A stretch of DNA of 64,000 nucleotides from Rhodospirillaceae bacterium (GCA_018662005.1 JABJHA010000002.1:62001-126000); one strand, 5' to 3'. Numbered from the stretch's first letter, positions 17,303-27,134 are shown. Notes: a model not told the origin generated them from the sequence alone. Numbers and translations: made by a program.

Positions 17303-18337
17303 TTATTGATTAAATCCGACTTCATCCATGATCTTTGAAGCCTCCGTCCGCGCTTCGGCTATGGCCGCAAGGAATACGGTGTCGGCCTTGAACTGGCCCC
17401 ATCCGGCGACCAGGGGATGTAGGGGGATGTTCGCCCTCACCGGATATTCAAAGTTACCCATGGCATATAGTTTTTGCGCAGCGTCGCTGCTCAAATATTC
17501 AATCAGTTTGACAGCATTGGCTTTATTTTTTGCGTTCTTTGTCACACCGGCGCCACTGATATTAACATGCGCTCCCCTGCCTTTCTGGTTGGGAAAAATG
17601 ATGTTTACCGAATTCGCCCATTGCTTCTGTTCAGGTTCTTTTTCATTGGTCGCCATCTTGCCCATGTAATAGGTATTGCCAAGGGCAAAATCACAAATAC
17701 CCTCAAACACTGCCTTGACCTGCGAGCGATCATTGCCTTGAGGCCGGCGCGCCAATGCTGCTTTAAGCCCGCGCGCCCAGTTTAGGGCTTCCTGGCGACC
17801 CTTGGCCGCGATGATCGATGCCAAAAGCGAGATGTTATAGATATGCTTGCCCGAACGTGTGCAAATCCGGTCCGCCATTTCAGGACTGGCCAGATCCTCG
17901 TAAGACGTAACCTCGCCGGGTTTCGTTCTTTCCTTGTGAGCAAAGATAACCCGGGCCCGCACCGTCAATCCGAACCACAGGCCGCCCGGATCGCGAAGGT
18001 TGGCCGGAATATTACGTTCCAGAACAGACGAGGCGACCGCTTGCAGCAAATCCGCTTTGGCATGATTGTGAAGATTGCCGATATCACTGGTCAGGATCGC
18101 GTCGGCAGGACTGTTGCGACCTTCGAGTTTAAGCCGTTCAAGCATCCCTTTTTTCATGTAGACAAGATTAACCTTGATGCCGGTTTCCTTACTGAAGGTT
18201 TTGAGCAAAGGGTCAATCAGAAAGGTCTGACGTTCTGAATAAAGATTGACTTCGTTTTCTGCTGCGTGGGCAATTGATGAATGGGCCAGCACGATGGCAA
18301 AAAGTGCTGTGACGCCGCATTTCCAGGGGGTTTGCAT
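17303..18337 (-). CDS. fbpA: Ferric iron periplasmic binding protein
   Basis: 344 residues. The signal peptide ends near SIAHAAEN (about residue 26). The mature part has the FbpA/FutA pattern: VNLYSERQTFLIDPLLKTF, TGIKVNLVYMKKG, ADAILTSDIGNLH, the WFGLTVRARVI hinge, and ALGNTYYMGKM, whose Tyr pair is the usual Fe3+ ligand. First gene of fbpABC-hemerythrin. A Fur-box-like sequence overlaps the putative promoter about 33-62 bp upstream. Confidence 0.93.
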   Translation of the reverse strand: MQTPWKCGVTALFAIVLAHSSIAHAAENEVNLYSERQTFLIDPLLKTFSKETGIKVNLVYMKKGMLERLKLEGRNSPADAILTSDIGNLHNHAKADLLQAVASSVLERNIPANLRDPGGLWFGLTVRARVIFAHKERTKPGEVTSYEDLASPEMADRICTRSGKHIYNISLLASIIAAKGRQEALNWARGLKAALARRPQGNDRSQVKAVFEGICDFALGNTYYMGKMATNEKEPEQKQWANSVNIIFPNQKGRGAHVNISGAGVTKNAKNKANAVKLIEYLSSDAAQKLYAMGNFEYPVRANIPLHPLVAGWGQFKADTVFLAAIAEARTEASKIMDEVGFNQ

Positions 18338-18369
18338 GATTAAGTGTCCTTCGTTATCCTCAGCACAGG

Positions 18370-18399
18370 TTTATAGTTGAGAATGACTTGCAATTGCAA
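18370..18399 (-). promoter_or_regulatory. fbpA promoter with overlapping Fur-type box
   Basis: On the leftward strand a -35-like TTGCAA (18399-18394) is followed 18 bp later by a -10-like TATAAA (18375-18370). The sequence between, TTGCAAGTCATTCTCAA, matches the alphaproteobacterial Fur/iron-box style (TTGCAA with CATTCTCA). Fe-Fur would block the promoter, giving expression under iron limitation. The match is by eye. Confidence 0.7.
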
Positions 18400-18463
18400 C
18401 AACATAATGCAACGCAATAAGCCTACTGTCAATAGGGATAATTAGTACGGCAATTAAAAGGGT

Positions 18464-18985
18464 TCAGGTGTGCTCGCACCTGGCACGGATTTGCCTGATT
18501 TCATCTTCCGGAATTCCCAGAAACTGCAAAAAAGCCTGATGCTTTTTAGGGGCGCTTTTCTCAAAACCCCTATGCCAGGCCAGCATGTCTTTTTCTGAAA
18601 AGCCCGATGCGACCAGCAAGGCAGTCCAGCGTTTTTTATCCATAACCCCCAGATCCTGCGGCGGCTGACGCTTTAACAAACTTAAGACAAGTTGTTGCTG
18701 CCCGCGAAGACCGGCCATTTCTTCTTCCAGCTCCGCCAAACGCCTGTTTAACGCCTGATCAGGGATCCTCTCCGGTGAATCAATAATCTTTTTAATTCCG
18801 GCCAGCGGCAGACCCGCCTTCCTGTACAGGCAGATCAACTCAAGGTTCTTGCAATCAGCTTCACTGTATGCCCGATAGCCATTTTCCGCTCGCGCTGCCG
18901 GACACAGCACCCCCACCTTATCGTAATAAAGCAGGGTGCTGCGCGACAACCCGAAGCGACGGGCGAGTTCTCCAATACTTGTCAT
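18464..18985 (-). CDS. MerR-family transcriptional regulator
   Basis: 173 residues. The N-terminal MerR winged helix has IGELARRFGLSRSTLLYYDKVG and RAENGYRAYSEADCKNLELI. A dimerisation coiled coil lies at about 75-115 (LNRRLAELEEEMAGLRGQQQ), and a helical C-terminal effector part ends IRQIRARCEHT. No conserved metal-binding Cys pattern, so probably not a metal sensor. It lies 14 bp downstream of an SRPBCC gene on the same strand, so the two probably form a unit. The effector is unknown. Confidence 0.88.
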   Translation of the reverse strand: MTSIGELARRFGLSRSTLLYYDKVGVLCPAARAENGYRAYSEADCKNLELICLYRKAGLPLAGIKKIIDSPERIPDQALNRRLAELEEEMAGLRGQQQLVLSLLKRQPPQDLGVMDKKRWTALLVASGFSEKDMLAWHRGFEKSAPKKHQAFLQFLGIPEDEIRQIRARCEHT

Positions 18986-18999
18986 GGCGTCTTTCGTGT

Positions 19000-19479
19000 T
19001 TAAGCAGCCAGACTCATTCGCTGGCCGGTCGAAAGGTAATGATTGAGCATTTTTCCCAGCATAGCCATTTTTTCATGATAGCCGTCCACGTCAAAATTTT
19101 CGACAAAGCTGTTTCCGGCATCACTTGTACCAATGAGCATCTGGGCCCAAACCATATCGGTCGTTCCATTATCGTTTGGCAACAAAGAAAGATCGTATTT
19201 AACCACGTACAGGTCGGCCGCCATTTTGACAAACTCAATGGCGCGTGGCGGTTCGTAACGATTGATCAGCCAGGTTTCTTTCTCCGCATTAGGGAAATCC
19301 GTTTCAAAAACACAGTTGGCTTCGGCAAATCCTGATACCGAATGGATAAGCCGACACGACCAGCTTTCAATCCAGTCGTATTCGCGTACGGGACAAAGCA
19401 GGGGGAAAATTTCCGTAGCCGTAGCATTGACGCTAAAGCGATGAGAGACAGTTTTGCAGGCACCGGCAGTGTTTGACAT
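19000..19479 (-). CDS. SRPBCC (START-like) superfamily protein
   Basis: 159 residues resembling polyketide-cyclase/START-type ligand-binding proteins: an N-terminal VSHRFSVNATATEIFPLLCPVREYDW, the loop ENRYEPPRA-type (INRYEPPRAIEFV), beta strands around YVVKYDLSLLPND, and a C-terminal helix MLGKMLNHYLSTG. It probably binds a small hydrophobic ligand; none can be named. It is transcribed ahead of merR, which may respond to the same compound. Confidence 0.7.
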   Translation of the reverse strand: MSNTAGACKTVSHRFSVNATATEIFPLLCPVREYDWIESWSCRLIHSVSGFAEANCVFETDFPNAEKETWLINRYEPPRAIEFVKMAADLYVVKYDLSLLPNDNGTTDMVWAQMLIGTSDAGNSFVENFDVDGYHEKMAMLGKMLNHYLSTGQRMSLAA

Positions 19480-19496
19480 GATAAATCCTATCCTGA

Positions 19497-19508
19497 TTCA
19501 AGATTGAA
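19497..19508. promoter_or_regulatory. Short perfect dyad upstream of the SRPBCC-merR unit
   Basis: TTCAA (19497-19501), GA, TTGAA (19504-19508), 18 bp upstream of the SRPBCC start. It could be a MerR-type operator, but it is short and AT-rich, and the spacing to a promoter is unclear. Confidence 0.3.
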
Positions 19509-19564
19509 GGATTATCACTCTCAACTATGAAGTCGTAGTCGGGTCAATCAGAAAAACAGCCGAT

Positions 19565-20539
19565 TTAAAAATAAGCCGCCAGATTGCTCCTGATGCGCTC
19601 CAGCACCTGAATATCGCTACCCTCGGCGGTAAAATCCTTCCCGGTAACGGTCTCGTACAGGCGAATGTAGCGACCGGAAAATTCAACCAGTGTCTCATCG
19701 GGAATTTCCGGGATCGGGTCTTTATAGGGATCGCAACGGGCATTGACCCACAAACGCAGGAATTCCTTATCCAGACCGTCGGGGTTTTCTTCCGCCGCCA
19801 TCTTCGCAGCATAGCTGTCATTAAGCCAAAAGCGGCTGCTGTCCGGGGTCAGAATTTCATCGGCCAGACAAACGTCACCATTTTCATCAAGGCCGAACTC
19901 GAACTTTGTATCAACCAGGATCAAACCCCGCTCCGCAGCAAGCTCTCGCCCCCGTGCGAAAACGGAGAGAGACAGTTCGGCCAGTTCATCCCATCTACTT
20001 TGCGATAACAAGCCCTGCTCGACGATTTCGGCCGGGGTTACCGGCGCGTCGTGCTCGCCCTGGGCGGCTTTGGTTGTCGGGGTCAGAATGGTCGCCGGGA
20101 GTTTCTGGTTTTTAACCAGCCCGTCCGGAAACGTCACCCCGTACATCTGTCGCGCACCATCACGGTACATGGGCCAAATCGAGGTATTGGTTGATCCGGT
20201 CATATAGTCACGGACGACCATTTCGACCGGCAGCATCTCGAGATTTTTACAAACGACAACGTTGGGGTCGGGGTATTCAATGACATGATTGGGGCAAATG
20301 TCGCTGGTCTCCTCAAACCAAAAGCGGGCGGTCTGGGTCAACACCTGTCCTTTAAAGGGAACGGCAGCGAGGTTCTTGTCAAAAGCGCTCTGGCGGTCGG
20401 TGGCGACAATGACCATGCGGCCATCTTCCAGCACATAGGTGTCACGGACCTTGCCTTTGTAATGATTGGGCAATTCGGTAATGGTGGCTTCGGTCAGAAC
20501 GTTTCCGATCTGCGAGCGAATGATGTCATTATCAATCAT
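19565..20539 (-). CDS. purC: SAICAR synthetase (long form)
   Basis: Joins CAIR and aspartate with ATP to form SAICAR in de novo purine synthesis. 324 residues, the longer form as in yeast Ade1, against about 240-255 for the short bacterial form. Motifs: HYKGKVRDTYVLEDGRMVIVATDRQSAFD near residue 30, VEMVVRDYMTGS, a LVDTKFEFGLDENGDVCLADE segment, and LTPDSSRFW. It is 26 bp downstream of soxG on the same strand and may be transcribed with the sarcosine oxidase genes, whose product methylene-THF feeds the same folate pool (inference). Confidence 0.93.
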   Translation of the reverse strand: MIDNDIIRSQIGNVLTEATITELPNHYKGKVRDTYVLEDGRMVIVATDRQSAFDKNLAAVPFKGQVLTQTARFWFEETSDICPNHVIEYPDPNVVVCKNLEMLPVEMVVRDYMTGSTNTSIWPMYRDGARQMYGVTFPDGLVKNQKLPATILTPTTKAAQGEHDAPVTPAEIVEQGLLSQSRWDELAELSLSVFARGRELAAERGLILVDTKFEFGLDENGDVCLADEILTPDSSRFWLNDSYAAKMAAEENPDGLDKEFLRLWVNARCDPYKDPIPEIPDETLVEFSGRYIRLYETVTGKDFTAEGSDIQVLERIRSNLAAYF

Positions 20540-20565
20540 AGTGTTTCTTTGATTCCTAAAATTAT

Positions 20566-21129
20566 CTAAGCGATTTCAGCGTTAAATTGTGCACCACTTT
20601 CACGCAACAACTCCCACAGGGAAAGAGCAAAACCGCGGGGTAATAAAAGTTCGTATCCTTGTTCAGAGCGCCATAGCGTTACGCCCGTGTGGTGAAAAGC
20701 GGTTGAGGCAACGGCTCCGAGGGGAAAAGCGGCCTCTCGTAAATCCAGTGGCAGATGACGATTTAACAATATCGCCGCCTGCGGCCCGGAAATCCTGAGA
20801 TGGCTACGCGAATGCGACAAGTCAAGAGACGCCCCTTGCGCTGCTGACAGGGCAGAAGATAACTCAAAATCATGATATCCAACAAGCCACCATTTAAGAG
20901 GCTCAATGCGCAAAAGTGTTCCTTTTTGCGTCACCGCAGCCCGGCCCGGACCGGGCGCCGCCTCTGCCCCAATAATGTCCGCTGCCTTGACAGCCACAGA
21001 GCCCAATGTGTCGGGCCAGGCCGCCAGTTGAATGAGTGACAAACCCACCATTTCGGCCAACGTCACCTCGCTATCGTCGTGACCGGTTTTTGAATAATGT
21101 CCGCTTAAGGCAGAAACGCGTTCAACCAT
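20566..21129 (-). CDS. soxG: Sarcosine oxidase gamma subunit
   Basis: 187 residues. The frame is open further upstream, but I place the start at the ATG 21129-21127, which begins MVERVSALSG as family members do and overlaps the soxA stop by eight bases. A longer start at 21267 would add 46 residues translated across soxA sequence. The body shows GRAAVTQKGTLLRIEPLKWWLVG, DLSHSRSHLRISGPQAAILLNRHLPLDLR and FHHTGVTLWRS, all SoxG-like. It is the smallest GcvT-like structural subunit of the heterotetramer, needed for assembly. Confidence 0.9.
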   Translation of the reverse strand: MVERVSALSGHYSKTGHDDSEVTLAEMVGLSLIQLAAWPDTLGSVAVKAADIIGAEAAPGPGRAAVTQKGTLLRIEPLKWWLVGYHDFELSSALSAAQGASLDLSHSRSHLRISGPQAAILLNRHLPLDLREAAFPLGAVASTAFHHTGVTLWRSEQGYELLLPRGFALSLWELLRESGAQFNAEIA

Positions 21130-24118
21130 GCATCCGCTCCCCGCCAGGGTCGACCATGTGTGGCGAGACCACTTCGACCTCGACATTGCCCTTTCGCAAA
21201 GGATCGGCGGCGACCAGCGTTTGTCCTGCCCAGGCTTCATGACCACCCGAAACAAATCCAATGCCAATCCAGTGGCCCAGTTCCGGCGAATGGGTGACCC
21301 CGGTTATCCAGCCTTCGCCAAAGCCGGAAACCGTGTCCGCCTTGCAAAGAAGCGCGCCGCCATTAAATGTTTGCGAGCGATCCTTGGGGAAAACACCCAC
21401 GAGCCGGGGCCTGTCTTCACGCAGCATCTCGGGGCGCTTGCGAAGGGTATCGCCAATATAGGACTTTTTATCCGATGCCATTTTACCAAGCCCGGCATCA
21501 TCAATGCTGACGCGACCATCCAGTTCGGCGCCGGTAACATGACCTTTTTCAATGCGCAGTGTGCCCAGAGCCTCTGTCCCGTACAGGCACCCATCCAGCA
21601 GTTGCGCTTGGGTCCATAACATTTCCATCATGGCGTTTGCGTAATCGGAGGGTACGTAGACCTCGAAAGCCATTTCACCGGAAAAACTGATCCGGGCAAT
21701 GCGGCACGCGATACCGCCCTTAAGCGTGGTTTCAATAACCCCCATAAACGGGAACGCATCATTTTCCATCACCGCCGGGTCTTCGACGCAGGCTGCAAGG
21801 CAGGTGCGGGATTTTGGACCCGCCACAGCGCAGCCCGCCCACTGGTCGGAGACAGAGGTCACATGAACCTTCAAATCAGGCCAGCGGACCTGCAGCAATT
21901 CTTCGAGCCAGACCATCACCTTGCCCGCATGGGCGGTCGTTGTGGTCATGAAATATTCGGTTTCGGATAAACGCCATGTCGTCCCGTCGTCCATGACCAG
22001 CCCGTCATCACGCAACATGATACCGTAACGGGCTTTGCCGATAGGCAACTTGGCGAAGGGATTGGTATAGACACGGTTGAGCAATTCCGTCGCGTCGGGC
22101 CCCTGAATGGCGATTTTGCCAAGCGAGGTGACATCACAAAGACCAACCGTGCTTCGTGTTGTCGTCGCCTCGCGAATATAAGCCTCGGTAATGGTTTCCC
22201 CGTCGCGGGCGAAATACCAGGGTCGCTGCCACAATCCGGCATCGGTCATGGTCGCGTTATGGTTCAGATTCCAGTCATGCATGGGGGTGCGCCGCAAGGG
22301 CCGGAAATGACCACCCGAATTTCGTCCGCACAAAGCGCCAATACTGACCGGCGTGTATGGCGGGCGGAAGGTCGTGGTGCCGACTTCCGGTATCTGCTTT
22401 CCCAAAGCCTCGGCCATCAGTGCCAATCCGATGATATTGCCCATCTTGCCCTGATCGCTGGCCATGCCCAGGGTCGTATAACGCTTCAGGTGCTCGACCG
22501 ATACGAAGCCTTCCCGGTGGGCGAGACGCACATCAGCGGCGGTGACGTCATGTTGAGGATCAACAAAGCTTTTAAGCTTTTTGCCCGCAACCTTGACTTC
22601 ATAGAGCGGACGGATGGGATTTTCCCAGCCGCCGACCATAGGTGCTGCCATAGAGGGTGCGGATTTTCCAAAATCCTTCACTGCCGCCGTCCCGGCGACC
22701 ATGCCGGAGACTTCGCAGTCGTCCAGGTTCCATATCCCTGCCGCCGATCCGGCCATGTGGATACGGTCGCTAAATTCCTCGGCAATAAAACAGGCGTTTT
22801 CAACATCCCAGGACAGTTTGCCGCCCCGGTGGGAAAGCAAACTTGCGACAGGTGACCAACCACCTGAAACGAGGACAAGATCGCAAGCCCGGTCTCCCCC
22901 GGCCTTCCAGCCCTCACCATCGGCAATGGCTACTTTCAGGCCGCAAGCCGCTTTTGTCCCCAGCGCTTTCATCGGCGCTGTCGCCAGTTGTATGGTGACG
23001 CCGTCCCTTTCAGCCGCCTCGCAAAGGGCATGGGATACCACTTTGCGGGCATCCAGCACGCCCACCCTGGCGCCTGCCCGGCTCAAGTCACCAGCGGTTT
23101 GATAAACCGAATCATTATTGGTGGCGATAGCAATGTTTTCACCAGCCAACACACCATAACGGTTCAGGTAGGCGCCTGCGGCAGCGGCGGTCATCACGCC
23201 GGGCCTGTCGTTATCGCCAAAAGCGATACTGTGCTCCAGCGCGCCGGTGGCAAGAATGGTGCTTTTCGCCCGCACCGTCCAAAATCGCTGACGGGGTAAA
23301 TTCTGCGAGCCTGATGCCATATGATCGGTGACCCGTTCAAGCAGGCCGGCGACGCCGTATTCGTATAATCCAAAAGCCGTGGTCCGGGTCATAATCCGCA
23401 CATTAACGGCCTTGATCAGGGCGATCAGATTAGTCCGTTTGGTTTCTGCTTCGCTGTCCGACCGGTTCAGTAAATCACCGCCAAGCTCGAAGTCCTGCTC
23501 AACCAGAATAACATCGAGCCCTGCCCTGGCGGCCCCGACTGCGGCGTTCAGGCCCGCCGGCCCGGAACCGACAACCAGCACGTCGCAATGATCATGGGCG
23601 TGTTCGTAACTGTCCGGGTCAGGGGCGCTGGGGGCGTCGCCCATACCGGCGGCTTTTCGGATCAGTTTTTCGTAAACCATCCAGATGCCCGTACCCCTGC
23701 CGCTACCCCATTCAAATGGCGGGATGCCCATAAAGGTTTTGTAATAAAATCCGGCTGCAAAGAACCGGCTGAACAAGCCGGTCACCGCACCAAAATCAAA
23801 ACCGACGCTGGGCCAGGCGTTTTGACCACGGGCAACAAGACCATCGTAAAGCTGTTGCGTCGTCGCCCTGACATTGGGATCGTGACGAGCGCCCTCGCCT
23901 ATACTGACGATAGCCCCTGATTCTTCGACCCCGGCGGACATCACACCACGCGGCCGGTGATATTTGAAACTGCGACCAACCACCTGCTGGTTGTTGGCCA
24001 TCAGGGCCGAGGCCAGGGTGTCGCCAGCGAACCCGGAATACTCCCGGCCATCCCACTTGAAGGAAAGAGGCTTTGAGCGCTCGACCCGACCACCTGTGGG
24101 GAGACGCCGGGCGCTCAT
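21122..24118 (-). CDS. soxA: Sarcosine oxidase alpha subunit
   Basis: 998 residues. The N-terminal fer2-like domain has DTLASALMANNQQVVGRSFKYHRPRG. An NAD-binding Rossmann domain follows with DVLVVGSGPAGLNAAVGAAR near residue 175. The C-terminal aminomethyltransferase-like domain (about 610-998) has TTTRSTVGLCDVTSLGKIAI and GYVTGAELDGR-type folate-site sequence (HVTGAELDG). Sarcosine is demethylated at the beta subunit, and the imine passes to the folate site here to give methylene-THF. It overlaps soxD by four bases (ATGA) and soxG by eight. Family-typical length. Confidence 0.95.
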   Translation of the reverse strand: MSARRLPTGGRVERSKPLSFKWDGREYSGFAGDTLASALMANNQQVVGRSFKYHRPRGVMSAGVEESGAIVSIGEGARHDPNVRATTQQLYDGLVARGQNAWPSVGFDFGAVTGLFSRFFAAGFYYKTFMGIPPFEWGSGRGTGIWMVYEKLIRKAAGMGDAPSAPDPDSYEHAHDHCDVLVVGSGPAGLNAAVGAARAGLDVILVEQDFELGGDLLNRSDSEAETKRTNLIALIKAVNVRIMTRTTAFGLYEYGVAGLLERVTDHMASGSQNLPRQRFWTVRAKSTILATGALEHSIAFGDNDRPGVMTAAAAGAYLNRYGVLAGENIAIATNNDSVYQTAGDLSRAGARVGVLDARKVVSHALCEAAERDGVTIQLATAPMKALGTKAACGLKVAIADGEGWKAGGDRACDLVLVSGGWSPVASLLSHRGGKLSWDVENACFIAEEFSDRIHMAGSAAGIWNLDDCEVSGMVAGTAAVKDFGKSAPSMAAPMVGGWENPIRPLYEVKVAGKKLKSFVDPQHDVTAADVRLAHREGFVSVEHLKRYTTLGMASDQGKMGNIIGLALMAEALGKQIPEVGTTTFRPPYTPVSIGALCGRNSGGHFRPLRRTPMHDWNLNHNATMTDAGLWQRPWYFARDGETITEAYIREATTTRSTVGLCDVTSLGKIAIQGPDATELLNRVYTNPFAKLPIGKARYGIMLRDDGLVMDDGTTWRLSETEYFMTTTTAHAGKVMVWLEELLQVRWPDLKVHVTSVSDQWAGCAVAGPKSRTCLAACVEDPAVMENDAFPFMGVIETTLKGGIACRIARISFSGEMAFEVYVPSDYANAMMEMLWTQAQLLDGCLYGTEALGTLRIEKGHVTGAELDGRVSIDDAGLGKMASDKKSYIGDTLRKRPEMLREDRPRLVGVFPKDRSQTFNGGALLCKADTVSGFGEGWITGVTHSPELGHWIGIGFVSGGHEAWAGQTLVAADPLRKGNVEVEVVSPHMVDPGGERMHG

Positions 24119-24399
24119 GTCTCGTCCTCCAGCGCTTTGGCCATGCCGGCATGGGCCGGGCGCACGGAACGAATTTCATGGCTCATGGTGTCGCGCTCGA
24201 CAACCAGCCACATGCGGCAACCGTTTAGATGTTGCCAGGTCTCAAGCTGCATACCGCAAATGTTTTGGCGCTGGAAAACCGCGTTGTGCCATTCCGCGAT
24301 GGGCGCATCAAGGGCGGGGTACGCAATCGTGGCATCGCTGCCATAGCTGAATTCGCTGTGGTCGCGCTCGCCGCAGAAGGGGCATGGAATGCGAATCAT
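24115..24399 (-). CDS. soxD: Sarcosine oxidase delta subunit
   Basis: 94 residues with the delta-subunit zinc site beginning IPCPFCGERDHSEFSYGSDA (Cys6 and Cys9), then AEWHNAVFQRQNICGMQLETW and WLVVERDTMSHEI. It stabilises the heterotetramer. It starts 12 bp after soxB, and its end overlaps the soxA start (ATGA). Confidence 0.95.
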   Translation of the reverse strand: MIRIPCPFCGERDHSEFSYGSDATIAYPALDAPIAEWHNAVFQRQNICGMQLETWQHLNGCRMWLVVERDTMSHEIRSVRPAHAGMAKALEDET

Positions 24400-24411
24400 G
24401 GTGTTACATCC

Positions 24412-25680
24412 TCAACCATGCAATTTCGGGTCAGGGCCGGCGCCGCGCTCGTCAATATTGTAACCACGCTCGAAGCGTTTAAGATCATGATTAACGATAA
24501 ACGGGTGGGGGCGGTCATTGGCGATCAGGTCGGCAAAATACCAACCCGATGCCGGACTGGCTTTAAAACCGCCATAGTTCCAGCCCGCGTTCAGATAAAG
24601 ATTTTCCAGCGGTGTCTTGCAAATAAACGGTGATCCGTCCATGGACATATCCATCACCCCGGACCAGTGGCGCAGCAAGCGAACCCGGCCCAGGCAGGGC
24701 AGGATCGACATGGCGCATTCGGCGACATCCTGAACGATCGGTAAATTGCCGCGCTGGGCATAGGACTTGTACCAATCCAGATCACCTCCAAAAACCATGC
24801 CGCCCTTGTTGGACTGGGAAATATAGAAATGAGCGCCGCCGACACCAAAAACAACAACCTGATCAAGTAGTGGCTTTAACGGTTCGCTGACGAAAGCCTG
24901 CAACTTGTGAGACTCGATCGGTAAGGTGCCAAGGCTAGCCATATCCCACAGGCGTGAACTATTGCCGGCAACCGCAAAACCGACTTTCTTGCCCGTTATG
25001 GTTCCGCGTGAGGTCTCAAGGCTTTCGACCTGCCCGTTGGATCTGGTCACCCCGGTGACTTCGCAATTCTGGATGATATCGACACCCAGCTGATCGGCGG
25101 CCCTGGCGTAGGCCCAGGCGACTGCGTCATGGCGAGCCGTTCCTGCCCGCTTTTGCACCGCAGCCCCGGTGATCGGGAAGCGTGCGTCCGGGCTGTAGTT
25201 AAGAAGCGGCACGTTGGCCTTCAGGGTATCCAGATTCCAAAGCTCACCGTCAGATCCGGTCAGCCGCATGGTGTTGTAACGCCGGGCTGCGGCATCCCTT
25301 GCCGCCGGGCTGTGCAACAGGCTGATATGGGCGCGTTGACTGAACATCACATTATAGTTCAGGTCATGGCTGAGGTTTTCCCACAGCTTCAACGAATGCT
25401 CATAAAACTCACGATTGCCCGGCATCATGTAGTTTGAGCGGACAATCGTCGTATTGCGCCCGGCATTGCCACCACCCAGCCAGCCTTTCTCAAGCACCGC
25501 GATGTTTTTTAGGCCGTGATTTTTGGCAAGGTAATACGCCGTCGCCAGACCGTGAATCCCGGCCCCGACAATTAGCACGTCATAGTGTGATTTTGGTTCA
25601 GGGTCGCGCCATTGGCGCTGCCAACCCGTTTGACCGGTCAACCCGTTCCAAAAAACATTCCATCCGGAAAAACGCGTCAT
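24412..25680 (-). CDS. soxB: Sarcosine oxidase beta subunit
   Basis: 422 residues. It carries the sarcosine oxidation site: FAD-binding DVLIVGAGIHGLATAYYLAK (residues 34-53), LEKGWLGGGNAGRNTTIVRS, and ARHDAVAWAYARAA, where His184 corresponds to the covalent FMN attachment in heterotetrameric sarcosine oxidases. The C-terminus has GWNYGGFKASPASGWYFADL. First gene of soxBDAG; an MFS transporter gene lies 56 bp upstream on the same strand. Length and start are normal. Confidence 0.95.
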   Translation of the reverse strand: MTRFSGWNVFWNGLTGQTGWQRQWRDPEPKSHYDVLIVGAGIHGLATAYYLAKNHGLKNIAVLEKGWLGGGNAGRNTTIVRSNYMMPGNREFYEHSLKLWENLSHDLNYNVMFSQRAHISLLHSPAARDAAARRYNTMRLTGSDGELWNLDTLKANVPLLNYSPDARFPITGAAVQKRAGTARHDAVAWAYARAADQLGVDIIQNCEVTGVTRSNGQVESLETSRGTITGKKVGFAVAGNSSRLWDMASLGTLPIESHKLQAFVSEPLKPLLDQVVVFGVGGAHFYISQSNKGGMVFGGDLDWYKSYAQRGNLPIVQDVAECAMSILPCLGRVRLLRHWSGVMDMSMDGSPFICKTPLENLYLNAGWNYGGFKASPASGWYFADLIANDRPHPFIVNHDLKRFERGYNIDERGAGPDPKLHG

Positions 25681-25736
25681 TGTAAAAAGTACTCATGAAT
25701 GAATGATGGCAAAAACAAGAAATCCATCGTCTGAAA

Positions 25737-27002
25737 TTATGTCTTATTTTTTCTTGATGGTAAAATTGATTTTAGGGCGGCCGCGTACAGCTGTTTACTC
25801 GAAACGCCAGTTCCGCCAAGTGGAATAAACGTCACCTTGGCTTGATCATGGCGATCCCGACGTAACATTCTGTAGGCGGTGAACAGGGCCAGCATTCCCG
25901 TAAGCGCAGCACTTGACATAAACATCCCCTCAGGCCCGAATTTTCCCATCATTTGCGCAGCGACGATAGGACCAACGCTGGCTCCGGCCCCATAGGCAAA
26001 AAGCAGCCCGGCTGCCACCTGAACCAGTTTATCGGGTTCGGCCATGTCATTAATCTGGGCCACACACAAGGGATAGACCGTGTAACAAAAAGCACCGAAA
26101 AAGGCCCCAACGACATACAACCAGATCGGCGATTGGCCGGTTGCCCAGATAACGGCAAGAGCCGCGGCAACGGTTGTAACCGTAACAATGAGCAAAATGG
26201 TTCGCCTGTCATATCTATCCGACAGGCGTCCTATGGGAAACTGCAACACCATACCGCCCATGATGATGCAAGCCATGAAAGTAGAAACACCCAGCAACGA
26301 CAGTCCGCTGTCTTTTGCGAATATCGGCCCCATACTGTTGATGGACGAATTAACCATCCCGGCACTGATGGTGCCGATAACCGCTAACGGGGAAATGCCA
26401 TACAGGTCACGAAATTTCATCCTTTGCGGGGTGACGGGTTTGGGCGCGCTTGCCCGGGTTAGCAGGACCGGCACCAGGGCAAGGGAGAAAACGATAGAAG
26501 CGACAACAAACAACTGGAATTTTCCCGGATCGGCGACACTCACCATGAACTGCCCCATGCCCGAACCCAGATAGTTGGTGATCATATATATGGATAAAAT
26601 TTGGCCGCGCGTTTCATTGGTCGCCCGCTCGTTAAGCCAGCTTTCAACCACCATGACCATACCAGCCATACAAAATCCGGCAGCCAGACGAAAGAAGAAC
26701 CAGGCAAAGGGGTCAATCAACAACACATGACCCAGCACGGCGACAGACATGATCGAGGCGAAGGCGGCGAATCCCCGAATATGCCCCACCGCCGAAACCA
26801 CCCTGACGGCATAAAGTGCACCCGCCAACAGGCCAATAAAAAAACCGGCCATAACGAAGCCGACCGTTTCGGTGGAAAAGCCTTCGAGTTTGGCGCGCAA
26901 TCCCAACAGAGTTGCGAACATGCCGTTGGCCAATAAAAGCAGCCCGTAGCTTAACAACAACGAGGCGACGGACCTTATGGATTGCAGCATCTGCCAGGAC
27001 AT
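25737..27002 (-). CDS. MFS transporter, YcaD-like
   Basis: 421 residues with 12 hydrophobic helices. N-terminal half: SYGLLLLANGMFATLLGLRAKLEG, then FFIGLLAGALYAVRVVSAVGH (loop 2-3), and MVVVESWLNERATNETRGQILSIYM, a stretch typical of the YcaD subgroup. Second half: QFPIGRLSDRYDRRTILL. Substrate unknown. It sits upstream of soxB on the same strand, so import of an amine precursor or export of a product is possible, but only by context. Confidence 0.85.
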   Translation of the reverse strand: MSWQMLQSIRSVASLLLSYGLLLLANGMFATLLGLRAKLEGFSTETVGFVMAGFFIGLLAGALYAVRVVSAVGHIRGFAAFASIMSVAVLGHVLLIDPFAWFFFRLAAGFCMAGMVMVVESWLNERATNETRGQILSIYMITNYLGSGMGQFMVSVADPGKFQLFVVASIVFSLALVPVLLTRASAPKPVTPQRMKFRDLYGISPLAVIGTISAGMVNSSINSMGPIFAKDSGLSLLGVSTFMACIIMGGMVLQFPIGRLSDRYDRRTILLIVTVTTVAAALAVIWATGQSPIWLYVVGAFFGAFCYTVYPLCVAQINDMAEPDKLVQVAAGLLFAYGAGASVGPIVAAQMMGKFGPEGMFMSSAALTGMLALFTAYRMLRRDRHDQAKVTFIPLGGTGVSSKQLYAAALKSILPSRKNKT

Positions 27003-27134
27003 CCCTTGGGAAAATTTATGCTTGAAACCCTATCGCGAGGAACACCACATGACGAGAGAAAAATTATCGATTTTTTAAGTTGACCCAAGGCAACAAAGCA
27101 TCATTAATTCAGCAAGGATTTCGCATCCGGGGAC

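Noticed and set aside
21130-21267. Longer soxG start
   Set aside because: It would translate 46 residues across soxA coding sequence; the ATG at 21129 matches the family N-terminus.
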